Source: Pithys albifrons albifrons (taxonomy: Eukaryota > Chordata > Aves > Passeriformes > Thamnophilidae). From it: a stretch of DNA of 64,000 nt. Shown in pieces: positions 1 through 11,970 of the stretch (the stretch's first letter is position 1; each line of letters opens with the position of its first letter). The translations under genes were made by a program, and so were the position numbers. The stretch spans positions 29,579,889 through 29,643,888 of the forward strand of contig NC_092497.1 of the NCBI RefSeq assembly GCF_047495875.1. The letters are read 5' to 3'. The notes below the pieces were generated by a model. The model worked only from the letters and a program-made list of their open reading frames with translations, was not told the DNA's origin and ran no database searches.

Positions 1-948
1 CTTTTAATATGTTGCCAAAGCGCTTCAGGAGAGGGATTTATGGGATTATCTTTAAGTCTAGTTTGAAGGTTTCCTTGGAAGCTGTCTCTCACTGTGGCTG
101 TTTCAAGATTGCTGACTTGGAGCCTCCTCCTTGGAATGCTGCCTCTCTTAGGTTTGGGCTTGAAGTGGAGGTTAAGTTTGCAGCGCACAAGGCGATGGTC
201 TGTTTGACATTCGGCACTGGGCATCACTCGAGTATGACGGACATCACTGACATTTCTCTGTTGTACTAAGATATAGTCAATGAGGTGCCAGTGCTTGGAT
301 CGAGGATGCATCCAGATTGTCTTCAGGCTGTCTTTCTGTTGAAAGATAGTGTTGGTGATGGTGAGCTGCCATTCTGCACAAAACTCTAGCAGGAGGTGTC
401 CGTTGTCGTTGCAGTTTCCAATGCCATACTTGCCCAGGACTCCTTTCCAGGCTTCAGAATTCTTCCCTACTCTCGCGTTGAAGTCACCAAGGATTATGAT
501 CTTATCATCTGCAGGAACATTTTGGGTGAGGCGGTGCAGGTCGGTGTAGAATTTTGTCTTTTTCTGCTGGGTCAGCTTGGAGAGTTGGGGCATATACACT
601 AAAAAGAACAACATATTGCGTGTTGTGTAGAGGGAGGCGTAAGGACATAATGCGATCGGAATGACCTGTCGGCAGATTTTCAAGTTTGGAGGCAATGGAG
701 TTACTAATCATGAGGCCAACTCCTGAAAGGTGTGTTTCGGTTTTGGGTTTGCCTGACCAGTAGAGTGTGTAGCCAGCACCATGTTCTTTAAGGCTGCCTT
801 CCTCATGAAGACGAACTTCACTCAGAGCAGCAATGTCAATGTTGAGCCGTGAAAGTTTGTTGGCAATTAGAGCAGAACGATGCTCAGGACGTCCACTATC
901 CCCAGTATCAAGCATGGTTCTGATGTTCCAACATGCGAGTGTTAGTTT
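1..948 (-). pseudogene. LINE endonuclease domain, one frameshift, incomplete
   Basis: The minus-strand frame opens with a WNIRTM start typical of LINE endonucleases (about 930-906) and runs open through the short motifs ALSEVR and SGVGLMI to about 556. There a 1-nt length change in a run of four Ts (plus strand 552-555) shifts the frame. After the shift the new frame continues without an evident stop to the window edge and contains the catalytic motifs GDFNARVG and TDHRLV. These are the D/N and the terminal D-H residues that an active AP-endonuclease needs. Apart from the one frameshift the domain looks intact, so this is a fairly recent copy. The protein would nick target DNA for target-primed reverse transcription. 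It has no host function that I can infer. Confidence 0.68.
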
Positions 949-1712
949 GAGCCCCCCTTTGCAGGCAGGTGTATGCCTTTGAAATCTGTTTGGTTTTGTT
1001 TGACCGCATAGAAAATTCCGGTTGGCCGCGGTTATCCAACCGGGTGTGGAGATGAGCTTTGTTTAGGCCACCTTTGCTAGGCCCCTCTCCATGTGAAGCA
1101 AGCAGTGCTGTCCCTAGAAAAGGCTGCTTGGTCATTCAGGATGCTGCCACAAGAGACTGTCATCTCCGGGGTCAAGTCTCTAATGACCCATATCCTGAAC
1201 CACCTGCATGCAGGGCTGGGTCTGCAGCTTCCAGCTGCTTCCTGTCACCTACCATTTTCGACCCTCCCCTGTCGCTACAGGGCTTTGCAATGTGGGTGAA
1301 CCCTTCAAGCCTGCGCAATGGATTTTTTAGGTGAGGCACAGCGTGCGCAGAACTGGCCCCACCCTTTACTCCTAAGGTTCATCTGCCACGGCCTAGCGAG
1401 CTTGGACGGTGACAGTGAATACCTCAGAACGTAGGTTTGGTTAGAGTATCCTTCTCTTAGATGGATGGCTTTACAGGGCTAAACGAGCTCCATCTGCCCG
1501 GGTTTGGGGTTGGAGTTGTCCTTCTCCTAGGATGGTTGCCAGACGGCTAGTGAGCCCATCCTGCCCATGGACACACTTTGTCTGACCCTTCAGCTGAGAC
1601 CTGTCTGGCATGGGAGACCCTACTGGCGGCACAAACCACCTCCAGCATAGCTCTCAACCTCATGAGGGCATGCAAGCTTCTCCCCCGCGACAAGGGGGTG
1701 TCCCCGGAGAAG
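1..1712 (-). mobile_element. Non-CR1 LINE, 5' portion (RTE-like), truncated by the window edge
   Basis: On the minus strand this reads as a 5' untranslated region (about 1712 down to 950) leading into an apurinic-type endonuclease domain (about 948 down to 1). The endonuclease resembles the domain often mis-annotated in databases as craniofacial development protein 2-like, and is unlike the CR1 endonuclease. The probable 5' end is near 1712, where GC-rich sequence with a distinctive leader gives way to AT-rich DNA. The reverse transcriptase would lie to the left of the window. Assignment to the RTE clade (possibly the bird AviRTE group) is from memory of family sequences and was not tested. 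That it is a LINE of non-CR1 type is fairly sure; the clade name is less so. Confidence 0.7.
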
Positions 1713-3039
1713 AGTGATAGTATATTTACACTATTTTTAATGTCTTATGTGTATATTGTGCTTTTAAAGACATATTCAAAGTCAGTTTGCAGTGGTAGTA
1801 TCACTTTTAAATCCTGAATCTTGTCAAAGTTCACTCAGCTGGTCCTCCTGCCACCTCAGTGGGAGGTAATTCTGCTCTTGTTATTGCAGCCATCTCAATG
1901 GATGCTATGGATACATTTTCACAGCTGCAAAGTTGCCTCCAATCAGATGCATGATGGTATCTTACTTTGGCAACATTCAGGGAGTCTTGGATCATACCTG
2001 CACCAAGTTCTGACTTACAAGACCTTACATGGTAGAGAAGTCTTTTGGTAATGTTGTCTGCTAAATTACATAGACAGTCATTATTTTACTTTTTTGTTAC
2101 AACCTTGACTGTGCCAAGGTTTCTCTCCGTCTCATCTGAAACCAGAGGAGAGGTGGAGCCCATCAAGAAACAGTTATCTGTATTTACTGTCCTATGCTAA
2201 ATTGTCTGTGGCTGTCATCCCTGTACTGATTTACTACCTGTTCAGTCATCCGCAACAACGAATTAAGACAAACCCCTTTCCTAGTCTCCAGCCTGTTGCT
2301 CCCCAAGCCTCTCCACCTTGAACAGTGGTTTAAGTAAGGCGGGGGGAGGGGGGGAGACGGGGGGGTGCGCAGGGGAAATCACTGCTTTAGAAAGCTGTTT
2401 TCCATCAGTTACCCATTCTAGATAAAAGGAAAAATTTCAGGAGAATGACAATGTAAATAATTCTGATATAACAAATGAAGGGAGCTGTAAACAAAAGTAT
2501 TTTTAAATACACTCTTTACTTTTACTAGTTTTTGTTTTGGAAGTAATTAGATGACGGATAAAATTGCAGTGTGATACAGATGACCCCATACGGATTCTGC
2601 AATAATTCATGCAAAACATTCCTGAATATTGTCAGTAGAAGTAAAATAGCAAGGTCACTATCTTACATACTATCAGAAAAGAGAAAAAGGAGTTGGATAT
2701 ACAGATTTGAAAGGGAAAAAAATGGTTATCTAGCTTCTAAGCCTATGATCTTTTGGTCATTTCATAGATTGTAGGAAAAGCCTCTTAAAGTATAGCTGGT
2801 AATTCTGAAGTTCCATATTTGTGACCTCTGCTTGAAGGTTATCCCTAATGTTAATAGAAATTTAATAGTTGTAGATACATTAAAGTTTGTCTTCATTCAT
2901 AGAGTATAATTATTTTTCCAAATAGATTGAATATGAAAGTGTCTAAGTTAAAGACTGACTCAATATTTTTCTTACTCTCTTTTCTCTTATTGGTGGAATA
3001 CTATGAAGCTTACCCAGTGAAGAAGGTTCACACTGAATG
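1713..3039. other. Intronic/unassigned AT-rich DNA, no gene seen
   Basis: No supported coding sequence or recognised repeat. The only striking element is the G-rich run at 2341-2375. Presumably this is an upstream ADGRV1 intron, since the TM6-7 exon at 11849 is on the plus strand and its preceding exon was not found in the window. Confidence 0.5.
2341..2375 (+). other. G-run cluster, potential G-quadruplex
   Basis: Four runs of G (6, 7, 7 and 4 long) are separated by loops of 1, 4 and 6 nt, which satisfies the usual intramolecular G-quadruplex pattern on the plus strand. It lies in otherwise AT-rich sequence. No promoter or gene start is visible beside it. Confidence 0.5.
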
Positions 3040-4240
3040 ATCCAGAATCACAGAATTGTCAAATGGTTTGGGTTGGAAGGGACCTTTAAAGATCACCTTG
3101 TTCCAACCTGCCATGGGAACGAACACTTTCCACTAGTTCAGATTGTTCCAAGCCATGTCCAATCTGGCCTTGAACAGTTCCAGAGATGGGGCAGCCACAG
3201 CTTCTTTAACACATCCTGTTCCCATGTCTTAGCACACTCATTACCAAAAAAAATTCTTCATTTTGTCCATTCTAAATTTACCCTCTTTCAATTTAGAACC
3301 ATTCCCCCTTATCCTGTCTCTGCAGACCCTGGTAAATATTTAAAGCCCTTTGAATATTGAATGGCTGCAGAACCTTTTCTTCTCCAGGCTGAATATCTCT
3401 CTTGGCCTGTCTTCACAGCAGAGCTTCAGCCCTTTTGTGGTTCTCTGCTGGACCCACTCCAACATGTCCATGCCATTCCTGTTCTAGGGACCCCAGTCTT
3501 TGGCACAGTACTCAGGATGGGGTCTCACCAGTGTGGAGTAGGGAATGATAATCATCTCCCTCACCTGCTGGTCTTGATGCAGCCCAGAACATGGTTGGCT
3601 TTTTGGGCTGCAAGTGCTCATTGCCACCTTGTGTACTGCTTGTCATCTGCCAATATATGCCAGTCCTTCCCTGCAGGGCTGCTTTCAATTCTTCATTTCC
3701 CAGCCTTCATTGGTAATGGTGATTTCCCCATCCCAGATGCAGGACCTTGCACTTGGCCTTGTTCATGGGCCCACTTTTCCAGGCTGTCAGTATCCCTCTG
3801 AATGGCATCCCATCCCTTAGGTGTATCAAGAGCAACACTCATCTTGGTATCATCCTCATACTTTCTTAGCGTGCATTCAATCTCACTGTCTACATATTTA
3901 TTAAAGTTTTTGGACAGTACTGGTCCAAGTGCAGACCCCTGAAGGACACCACTTGACACTGATCCGCATTTAGACATTTGATAGCCATTCTGTGGATGTG
4001 ATCATCCTGCCAATTTCTCATCCATTAAGTAGTCTGTCCATCAAACCAGTATCTCTCCACTTTAAAGACAAGGATGTTGTATGGGCCCATGTCAAAGGCC
4101 TCAGAGAATTCAAGACAGATCACATCAGTTGCTCTTTCCTTATCTAGCAATGCAGTCCCTCCATCACAAAGGTCCATCACATTTTCTTCTACAGCTATTA
4201 GAGTAAAGTCTGTCTGGTGTAGCAAAACATCTTGCTGAAC
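3040..4240 (-). mobile_element. CR1 LINE, 3' portion with reverse-transcriptase remnant
   Basis: The left end reads as the reverse complement of the conserved CR1 3' end (the CAGAATTGT / TTGGGTTGGAAGGGACC-type tail at 3049-3085). Moving right, the minus strand decodes to decayed CR1 ORF2: the SGVLQGSALGP motif near 3950-3920, and a degraded catalytic box reading YEDD where CR1 normally has FADD, near 3860. Upstream of these is a palm/finger piece with ATDVICLEFSEAFD at 4135-4095. The 5' part is missing, as usual for CR1. Multiple stops and the damaged active site show it is dead. Confidence 0.88.
3693..4225 (-). pseudogene. CR1 ORF2 reverse-transcriptase fragment
   Basis: Two minus-strand frames, at 4225-4025 and 3977-3693, together cover the CR1 RT palm region. 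The first contains the LDLxKAFD-like motif (here LEFSEAFD). The second contains the GVPQGSVLGP-like motif (here GVLQGSALGP), the altered active-site box and the motif DAIQRDTDSLEKWA. The frames are separated by a frame change near 4000. The substitution in the metal-binding box and the frame disruption indicate loss of activity. It is part of the CR1 copy at 3040-4240. Confidence 0.8.
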
Positions 4241-7200
4241 TTAGGTAGCAGTAGTGTCTTTTGCTGTTTGTCCTATGAGCAGAGAGTTTATTGTTGCCCA
4301 AACTAAAGGGGACTTCCATGTGGTTTTGTTACCTAGAGCAGAATAACAATGCTGTCTAAAAGAAAACATTTTCCCCTTGGTAGCTGCAAAGAGGATCTGT
4401 TTTGTTGGAAAACCTAAGGAATATAAATGGTTGCTTTCTTTACAAAGAATGCCAACTCTACCTCTAGTGTACTTGTTCAGAGATAGGATTGAGTTTGCTC
4501 AAAAAGAGTCTAAGTTTGTACTGGTTCCATTTGCCAGGCTTTGAACAAACATGTTCTGTTGGCTGACTGTTCCTCTATATATAGAAGCTACCTTTTCAAA
4601 AGTTAGCCTTGGCAGGAGCCAAGTCAGAAGCATGCATTGGATAAACAGCCTCTGGGTTAACTAATATTTTAAGTTTGCAACAAGAAAAACTGCTTTTGAT
4701 GGGAATCAGGTGGTATAAAGCATGATGGTTGTATTTGGCTGAAGTAACAGGAGGCTGAGATAGGCATTTGTAAAAAATTACAGCTTTTTCTTGACAGTCC
4801 TAATATGGAAATACAGAAATTGGAGATTAACAAGGTAGCAATCCAATAAACATATTTTATTTTCTAACTGCTTGCTAACCTTTCAAAATATCACAAAAGG
4901 ATTTGAAAACATAACAGAACCATTTAAATTTGAAATTCACCTGCATTTTTTCTGATAATTACTTTATAAATAGATGAACTTCATTTATTGAATTAATATT
5001 GAGCTGCCATAATTTTCGTACCCTACCCATAAATATGCAGTTGAACTTACCTGATTCTGATATTACAATTGTAAAAATGCCAAAATCAATGTGAAGAGTA
5101 AAACTTTATGTTGCCAAAATGGAACTTCATGAATAATGCCTTAGATATTTAGCTGTAAAATTTTAGTTACCTTCTTTCATGTTGTTTCATATAAACTTCT
5201 TTAATATAAAACCATAGAATGGTTTAGGTTGGTAGTTCCAGTCCCCAAGTATATTTATTGTCTTAGCAGTATGCAATTCCTGGTCATGACAGAACATGCT
5301 GGATGGTCCACTTATACTTACTACCATCTGATCTTCTCAAGAAACAAATAAGCCAACAAAATGCAAGTGCAGAACGTTCCAAACATGCTTCTGTGCTCAG
5401 AAAAAATGATGCTGAGGACAGGGCTTTGGCTTGCAAGTGAGAATGTGTGTGTAAACATGTAGTTGCATGTCTTCCCTATCCTGTAATACATATGCTAAAG
5501 TCTCGAATTATAAGACAGATATAATGTATCTAAGAGAATCAAAGGAACAATAAATTGCAGGAATGCTTTCATATTGAGATGGCAATATAGATCTAGAAAT
5601 AAAGAACCAAGTGTTGGCTACTTCTGAACTAAGATCTATGTACAGTATTCGCAATACTTATCACACATATTGGGTATAATACTTTAGTCTTCCTAGTGCT
5701 TCAGGAGCTTTTTGTTTTCGTAATTAGGGGAAAAACAAATCTTTGCCTCCAAGATTTTTTACACATACAGTTAAGACAAAATGAACAAGCATAGTTACAA
5801 GCTGAAATAAAGAACAAAGATCTGAACTTAGGATAATTACTTAATGCATCATCTGCACTTATGTAATTTAGATTGCTTCCACTGAGCTTTACATGTTCAA
5901 ATTAGCTTTTTTCCTTTAAAGCAATTTGCAGGAGCAAATTAACTTTCATGAGTTGTGAGTGTACAGTACAGTTGCAAATTTAGTACTCATTTAATATTTT
6001 GCATAGTGCATCGAAATAATTTTATTATGTGGAGAAAAGTACATTCAAATTTTGATTTTGATTTACTGTTATTCTTGGATTTACTGTGTTTCCTGCATAA
6101 CAGTAATAGCATAAGCTATAATAAGATGCCTGTTTTTTCATTTGATTATACCCTAAACTGTCTTAAAATTGTGTGAGAAAGTTTGCCAAAAACCTGAGAT
6201 GTAGTGGAAGGTTTAGAGAGGCAAATCTTCTATGATTTTCTAGTAGTAATGTATTCTTTATGCTTAATGGGAGTTGTGGTTTTCTTTTGGGAGGTATCCT
6301 TTAATTTCAAAATTTTCCTTGCCAGAAGGAGCAGCAAATCAATAAATATAAGTTAATGAAAAATAATATTCTAACAAGTTTGTTGCTCTCTGTTTCTACA
6401 AATTTTCAGTGAACAATTTTGTCCAATTGGATTTCATGGACACGTACCTAACATCTTTCTGACCTTCAGTATCAGATACTGTTAAATTCTGCACATTTGA
6501 CATTCCCAATATGGAATCAGAGCATTTGTCATGAGTCACTGCATGTTGTGGTGGTGGCAGCATTTTCTTCTTTGGACTTTAGAAGAGAAATTTGTTAATT
6601 TTTTATATTTTGATGACAAAATCCTGTTACCAAACTCTTTTTTTTTTTTTCCAATTTACAATTGAAACAGAGTCAGCAGGATTTGGAACACTGCTATTCA
6701 AGCTTATTTTTAAAAAAATTATGTTTGTGGCCTTTTTATATTTAGGCTGCTAAGCTTAACCCCATGACATCTTAAGCAATAGCCTGTAAATATTTTACTA
6801 ATTTAGGTCTCCCACAAATCGTTGAAATTCTGTGAAGCAATATATTCTCCCTAATCATGTGGGAAAAAATGTTTGTAAAGATCTTTCAGGCTTTGTATTA
6901 AGATCTTCATGTCTAGCCATGACTTATTAAAAGCAATTAAGTTTCCATTATCAGTTTATCAGCCTAAGAAGACACATAGTAATTATTTATAGGTAAACAT
7001 AGAAGATCATTAAAACTGGAATTATTTAATTGCTTCACTTATTGATTTTCTTATTTATAGAAAAAAAAAGAAACCCTTCAGGCAATAGAAAAAGAAATAA
7101 TATGGAACAACACAGTGGTGAGACTACAAACATTTGGATATGTTATGAAACCATAGTGTATTCTTTATTTTCCACAGTTAAATTATCTATATGTTTTTTG

Positions 7201-8730
7201 CAAAGACACACTCTGAATTACACTTCAGAATGTTAATGTTATTTAATAATTTCCAGTTTTATTAATTTCTATTTGATTTAGAATTTTTCACTGCTCAGAT
7301 TCATTGTCCTGGAGAATTTTAAGTATAATATCAGGTATGGAAAGAAGAAAACCTTCAGATAGCATACTTGACACTTGTGTATTGAAATAGGCTGAATACA
7401 TAAAGTTGAGGGTAATTCTAACTTCACAGACAGAAGCAACAGAAAATTGGCAATTTCAGAGTACAGAGTTTAATTTTCTTTGACTTACATGTCTATTCCA
7501 GGAAGAAGACAATGTATTATCTTCGGAAATATATAATCTAATTCAAACTGAAAGTTATGCTTTTTTGAGGGTACCACTTTCAAAACTGTATTCATTACCC
7601 ACCTGCTTGATCAAACATACAGAGTTCCAGTAATGGCAGTCCATAAAAGCTGTGTGTAGTTTTTCTAGTTCATATCAGTTCATATCAGCTCATTATCAGT
7701 TACTTCTAGTGGTGCTACTGCCTTTCTTCAGAGCAACAAGCTGATCATTGTTTTATAGGGCTTATGACTTATTTTGATGCCTTTGTTTAAATGTGTTATT
7801 GGTTAATTCAGATAGTAGATTTTCTCTGTGTCCAAGTGCTTATTCATTGCTTTTCCAAACTTTAAAGTAAAAAATTATGTAACAAGAAGGCATTTTTCAA
7901 ATGCTTTTCACTATACACCTTGAGCAGTTTTTGACTGAAATTGTGCAGAAGGATATCCATTGCTGCTTTGCTGTATGGTAAAATAGGTTGTCGTAGGCAC
8001 CATCAAATTATTTGTTCATAATCAAAAGGCACTACACAGGGATAAGAGAGGTTAGACATGGCAACTATCCCTTCATTAGGTGAAATTATAATGCCATATA
8101 GGAATCCATCTCAGTCTTCAACTAGCCATCAGATGGCCTGTCAAAAGTGTGAGCGTGCATCGCAGTGGGGAACGCTGCAGGGTTCCTCATCATCATCTTG
8201 CTCCTCTTCACAACTACTTCCACTTTTTTCTTCTTCAGTACTCCATCCTCCCAGCCTTGGACCAAAAGGCCAAATGGCTCATAGTGCTGTCACCTGCAGA
8301 GGCTGGCACGTATCTCCTTCCCATGCTTTCCAAATCAGTTGTATCCTGCATATGAAGAAAGTTGATGCACAGGATACATTTGACACTGGAAAATTACTTC
8401 TCTTTTTTTTTTTTTTTAATTTTTCTGCAGTGTCTGAAGCAGCACTGGCAGAATCTATTCCAGACCCCAACTACAAATAAATTTTTGGCAGTCTCATCAA
8501 GTGTTCTAAAACTTTGTATTTATCATACTTTTTCAAATCCTTTTGGGCATATAGATGTGACTGCTGACTGTTGCAGTTCTCATTTCTAAAGAAGTCGTGC
8601 ACAGGCAGACAGGACCACAGTGCTGCAGTGTTAAAATTCTTTTGGGACCTCATTAAGCTACTGCAGCCTGCTTAGGTGTAGACACATGAACATCATCATG
8701 ACATAATTTCCCTGTGTAGATCAATACAAA
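4241..8730. other. AT-rich non-coding stretch, only a small CR1 scrap
   Basis: No gene supported. One short CR1 tail piece lies at 5206-5245. I looked for a preceding ADGRV1 exon encoding TM5 and its flanking loop and did not find one, so that exon is probably to the left of the window. Confidence 0.45.
5206..5245 (-). mobile_element. CR1 3'-end scrap
   Basis: CCATAGAATGGTTTAGGTTGG at 5211-5231 is the reverse complement of the CR1 terminal motif. Only a few tens of bases remain recognisable. Confidence 0.6.
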
Positions 8731-8823
8731 CTGTAGAATCATAGAATGGTTTAGATTGGAAGGAACCTTTAAGGGTCATCTAGTCCAACCTCCCTGCAAT
8801 GAGCAGGGGCATGTTCAGATGCC
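8731..8823 (-). mobile_element. CR1 3' end, short copy
   Basis: TAGAATCATAGAATGGTTTA followed by the wording for ACCTTTAAGGGTCATCTAGT and CCAACC is the reverse complement of a CR1 3' terminus. It is a 5'-truncated copy of under 100 bp and is little diverged, so it may be younger than its neighbours. Confidence 0.85.
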
Positions 8824-11800
8824 TTCTAGTGCAACAGAAGATGAAACTTTAAACTGGTGACATTGTCTTTCTTTTTTTTTCCTTTTTTTGTGAGGTTTAT
8901 TTCCAAAATGTAAAATTGTGAGGGATTAATTTGTTACAGATTTAAAACAACTGTAGGTGAAATCAGAGCTGTCTGGAAATGTTCAAAGTTTGGTTTCCTG
9001 CTCTTTCTTGTTTCTGCTTCTGCTGTAAGGAAACCAAACAGTAAACGTCTGACAGCTTTTGCAGCTGGGCTATCTGACATTTTATTCCCTGAATCTTGCA
9101 CTGTGCCTATGGACTTCCTGCACTGATAATTCCTCTGACCTATCAGTGTTCACTGTAATTGATTCAGCATGCTTCTGTGAAAAAAACAACAAAACAACCC
9201 AACCCTAAAGATTACTAAATAGAAAAAAAACAACCAACCAACCAAAACCCCAACAAAAACATGCAAAACTCAACCACACAACCCCAAAAACCAAAAACCA
9301 GCCACCCACTAACCTACCCCCACCCCTTCACCCCACCCTCCCCCCCCCAAAAAAAAAAAAACAAAAACCCCACCAAACTCGTATCTGCTTCAGGAAACTT
9401 CTGAGTTGTAAATGGAAGAATTGCCAAGAGAAGTATCATATCTGGCCAACTTTGTTTGCCTGTCTTGAAGGCAAGACCAGATAAACTTTTTTTCATACCC
9501 AGTATAGCTCCTTCTAGGTTCCCACTGAGATAATCAAATTTTTCCATTATCTTTATACTTTTCCTGGTTCATGAATTTTGTAATCTAATCCAAACTTGTC
9601 ATGAGAATATTGCAGCCCATCTTTCAAATTCTCACCATCATAAATTTTATGTAAATCACTTTACAAAATCTTGTGTGTGTTCCAAGGGTTCCCCTACTAT
9701 AGTAAACCGATAGTTTTTACTGCCCATAAAAACTGATTACAGTGTACTATAGCCCTCAAGAACTGTAATCATTGCAGAAAAATTAATTTTATAGATAATA
9801 AGGAAATAATCTTTTCTCAGCAATGAGGAAGAGGTGAGAAACAGTGGATACATTTAGTTGTTTGGTAAATTGAATGTCTGTAATTTCACCTAGTCAAATA
9901 TCAAGATGGACTGTGGTACTTTTACAAACTCTTAAAGACTGCAACTAGAGCTGCATAAGATGCATTTATCTGTATTGAATTTTTCAACTCAGTGTTTCTT
10001 AAGCTTATAATAAGGGAAAGGGGAGATATTTCATGGAGAGAGTAATATGAAAAGTCAGGATGATGATATATGCATGCACGTATCCACATACATGTATTTA
10101 AAAAGTGGGTGGACTGCCTGTTCCTGAAATAAAATCTCCTGTCATTCCTAGTACTAAAAAATGGTGTGATAACTATGTACAAAAAATGTAGACTGCATGC
10201 TTTCGTTACATGATACCCAAAAGAACTGCTTGACAGAGTTTCATTTACGTGACAGTGACGCTGAGCTGAGTGCTCCATGTCAGCCTTATCTGCTCAGGTT
10301 CATCCAAGTAGTCTAGAGGTAACAGCTTCCATTTGGACTTAGAGTAAAAGTCCTGTCAGTGAAGGTTCATCTCAGAGTCACCCTTTGAGTTTGTTTGGGA
10401 AGGGTTTGTTGGTTTTATTTTCATATGAAGGAAACTGCAAATAATTAAACTGTCTATTTTGGTCCATATCAAGCCTATTTAGTGGCATCTTTCTTCTTTG
10501 TGCAAAGCTGATTTTACAAACTTAAAAGAATTTGTTGCCTATTTTCTGATAGGTTTATTCTAGTTATTGAGCTTTTGTTTGATCAAAATACAACAAATTG
10601 TCTGAACGAAATGGATGAAGAGAATTCAAACAGCAGAGGCTTTAAATGCTGCCAAAGTTTCAACTCTGTATTAACTCTTACAATACAGATAATGAAACAA
10701 TTGTTGCCAAAAAAAAAAAAGATAAAAGCAGAGTCACAAATTCTACCCTTATGTGGCAAAAAGCAGGCATTTTTACACTTTATCTTGTTAAAATGTTATG
10801 TTTGTATGACTTTGGGTATGGCCAACATTCAGAAGGCACTTAGTATTTGTACAACATTAATCAAAATGCCTAAAGGGCCTGTTCCTGGAAGGATGTCTGT
10901 CAAAAGCACATTTCCACACTTTGCTGATGCTGCATGAATAGTGCAGGGAGGGGCAATGCCTGGCCAAGCACCTCTGCCCCTGAGATGTGCAGACCTGGCA
11001 AACATGGACTTTGACTTCTTCTGCCAACATGGTCAACACAGGGGCTGGTTCCTGATAGTCGGGGAAACATGCAGGCGAGAACTAACTTCTGATTTTCTTT
11101 TTGCAAACTTTCTCCATGCAGACATCTTGCTGACAGCATTCCTTAAATCTTTTATGCTATGAATACTGTAGGAAATATAAAATCCAGCTGTATGTGTGTG
11201 TGCTTAAGTACAGATTCTGCATGTGTTTTTTAAGGTGAACGAAATTCAAAGTCTGTCTTGAGGGTCTCCTTGACCGAGTGGACGCTGTCACTTTAAGTTT
11301 TATGGGCTCAAATGCCTTCTTAAGTTTTGATTTCGAGGGGAAAATAGCAACAAATAAAAGAATAAGCTATTCTTATAATTTCCATGTAATTCTTCAACTG
11401 GCCAGATTTGGGGCAGTTTATGTAGCCATAATAATTTTCTTCTTTTCCCTTTTCAGTTCTTAGAAGCACATTTCCTCTCAAAACTTGCAGAGCTTGCCAA
11501 GAGCTCTTCCATGTTTCTTCCAAATTCTACCTATTTTCTGACTCCATGTGAGTTCTTCTCACCTGCAAAGCACCCATGCTCGGTTTGCTGAGCTGGGCTG
11601 TGTCCCCAGTGCTCCCCACACCTCCCATCCCCTGGCCATGCCCTTCTGCTGGTCTCCTGATGTCAGGGTGTGGTCCCAAAAGCCCTGGGACCCCCACTCA
11701 GCTAGGACAGAAGAGGGGCTACCCATCACTGGAGAACAAGCTCCAAGGTTAGCCAGAGACAGCAAAACTGGACCCTGTTTCAGTAATGCTTTAAACAAGT

Positions 11801-11848
11801 GTTTTTCACAGGGTGCACCAGATGAAATGCTGTGTTTGTGGTTTACAG
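8824..11848. other. Intronic DNA before the TM6-7 exon
   Basis: No exon recognised. It contains the A/C-only tract at 9181-9376. GC content rises over roughly 10890-11120 without a codable product. Confidence 0.45.
9181..9376. repeat. A/C-rich, strand-asymmetric low-complexity tract
   Basis: About 195 bp is almost wholly A and C on the plus strand, with very little G or T. It includes repeated CCAA units and a C run joined to an A run at 9341-9361. The minus strand is correspondingly T/G-rich. Smaller tracts of the same kind occur at 27370-27400, 27685-27725, 41955-42045 and 57850-57895. Confidence 0.8.
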
Positions 11849-11970
11849 AGATCCCCTTGGTCTTGTACCTCTTTGCACTGATTTCCATCACCTGGCTGTG
11901 GGGAGGACTGCACATGGCTTATCGACAGCTCTGGATGTTAGTCTTCTTCATCATCTTCAACAGCCTGCAG
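11849..11970 (+). CDS. ADGRV1: ADGRV1 exon encoding TM6, extracellular loop 3 and start of TM7
   Basis: The 122-bp exon has the acceptor GTTTACAG at 11841-11848 and the donor CAG|GTAAGA at 11970/11971. The frame starts at 11851 after two bases that complete a codon from the preceding exon, and gives 40 codons ending in phase 0. It encodes the hydrophobic [15 protein letters not shown] segment (TM6), a short loop GGLHMAYRQ, and [13 protein letters not shown] (start of TM7). This matches my recollection of the seven-helix region of ADGRV1, whose known role is in ankle links of hair-cell stereocilia and the photoreceptor periciliary membrane. A second in-frame acceptor, TTTTTCACAG at 11802-11811, would give a start at 11812 in a different entering phase. 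I prefer 11849 because the ADGRV1 sequence I recall resumes with Ile-Pro-Leu directly after a split Glu codon. Confidence 0.85.

Noticed and set aside
3037..3801. Two long plus-strand frames
   Set aside because: They lie antisense to the CR1 3' region and RT remnant.
8058..8480. 140-codon frame ending ESIPDPNYK before AAATAAA, with an acceptor-like TTTTTCTGCAG at 8420-8430
   Set aside because: Tempting as a last exon, but there is no recognised homology, no partner exon and the body of the frame crosses poly-Ser and poly-Phe low-complexity sequence.
11559..11915. 118-codon minus-strand frame overlapping the TM6-7 exon
   Set aside because: Antisense shadow of the conserved exon and its GC-richer flank.
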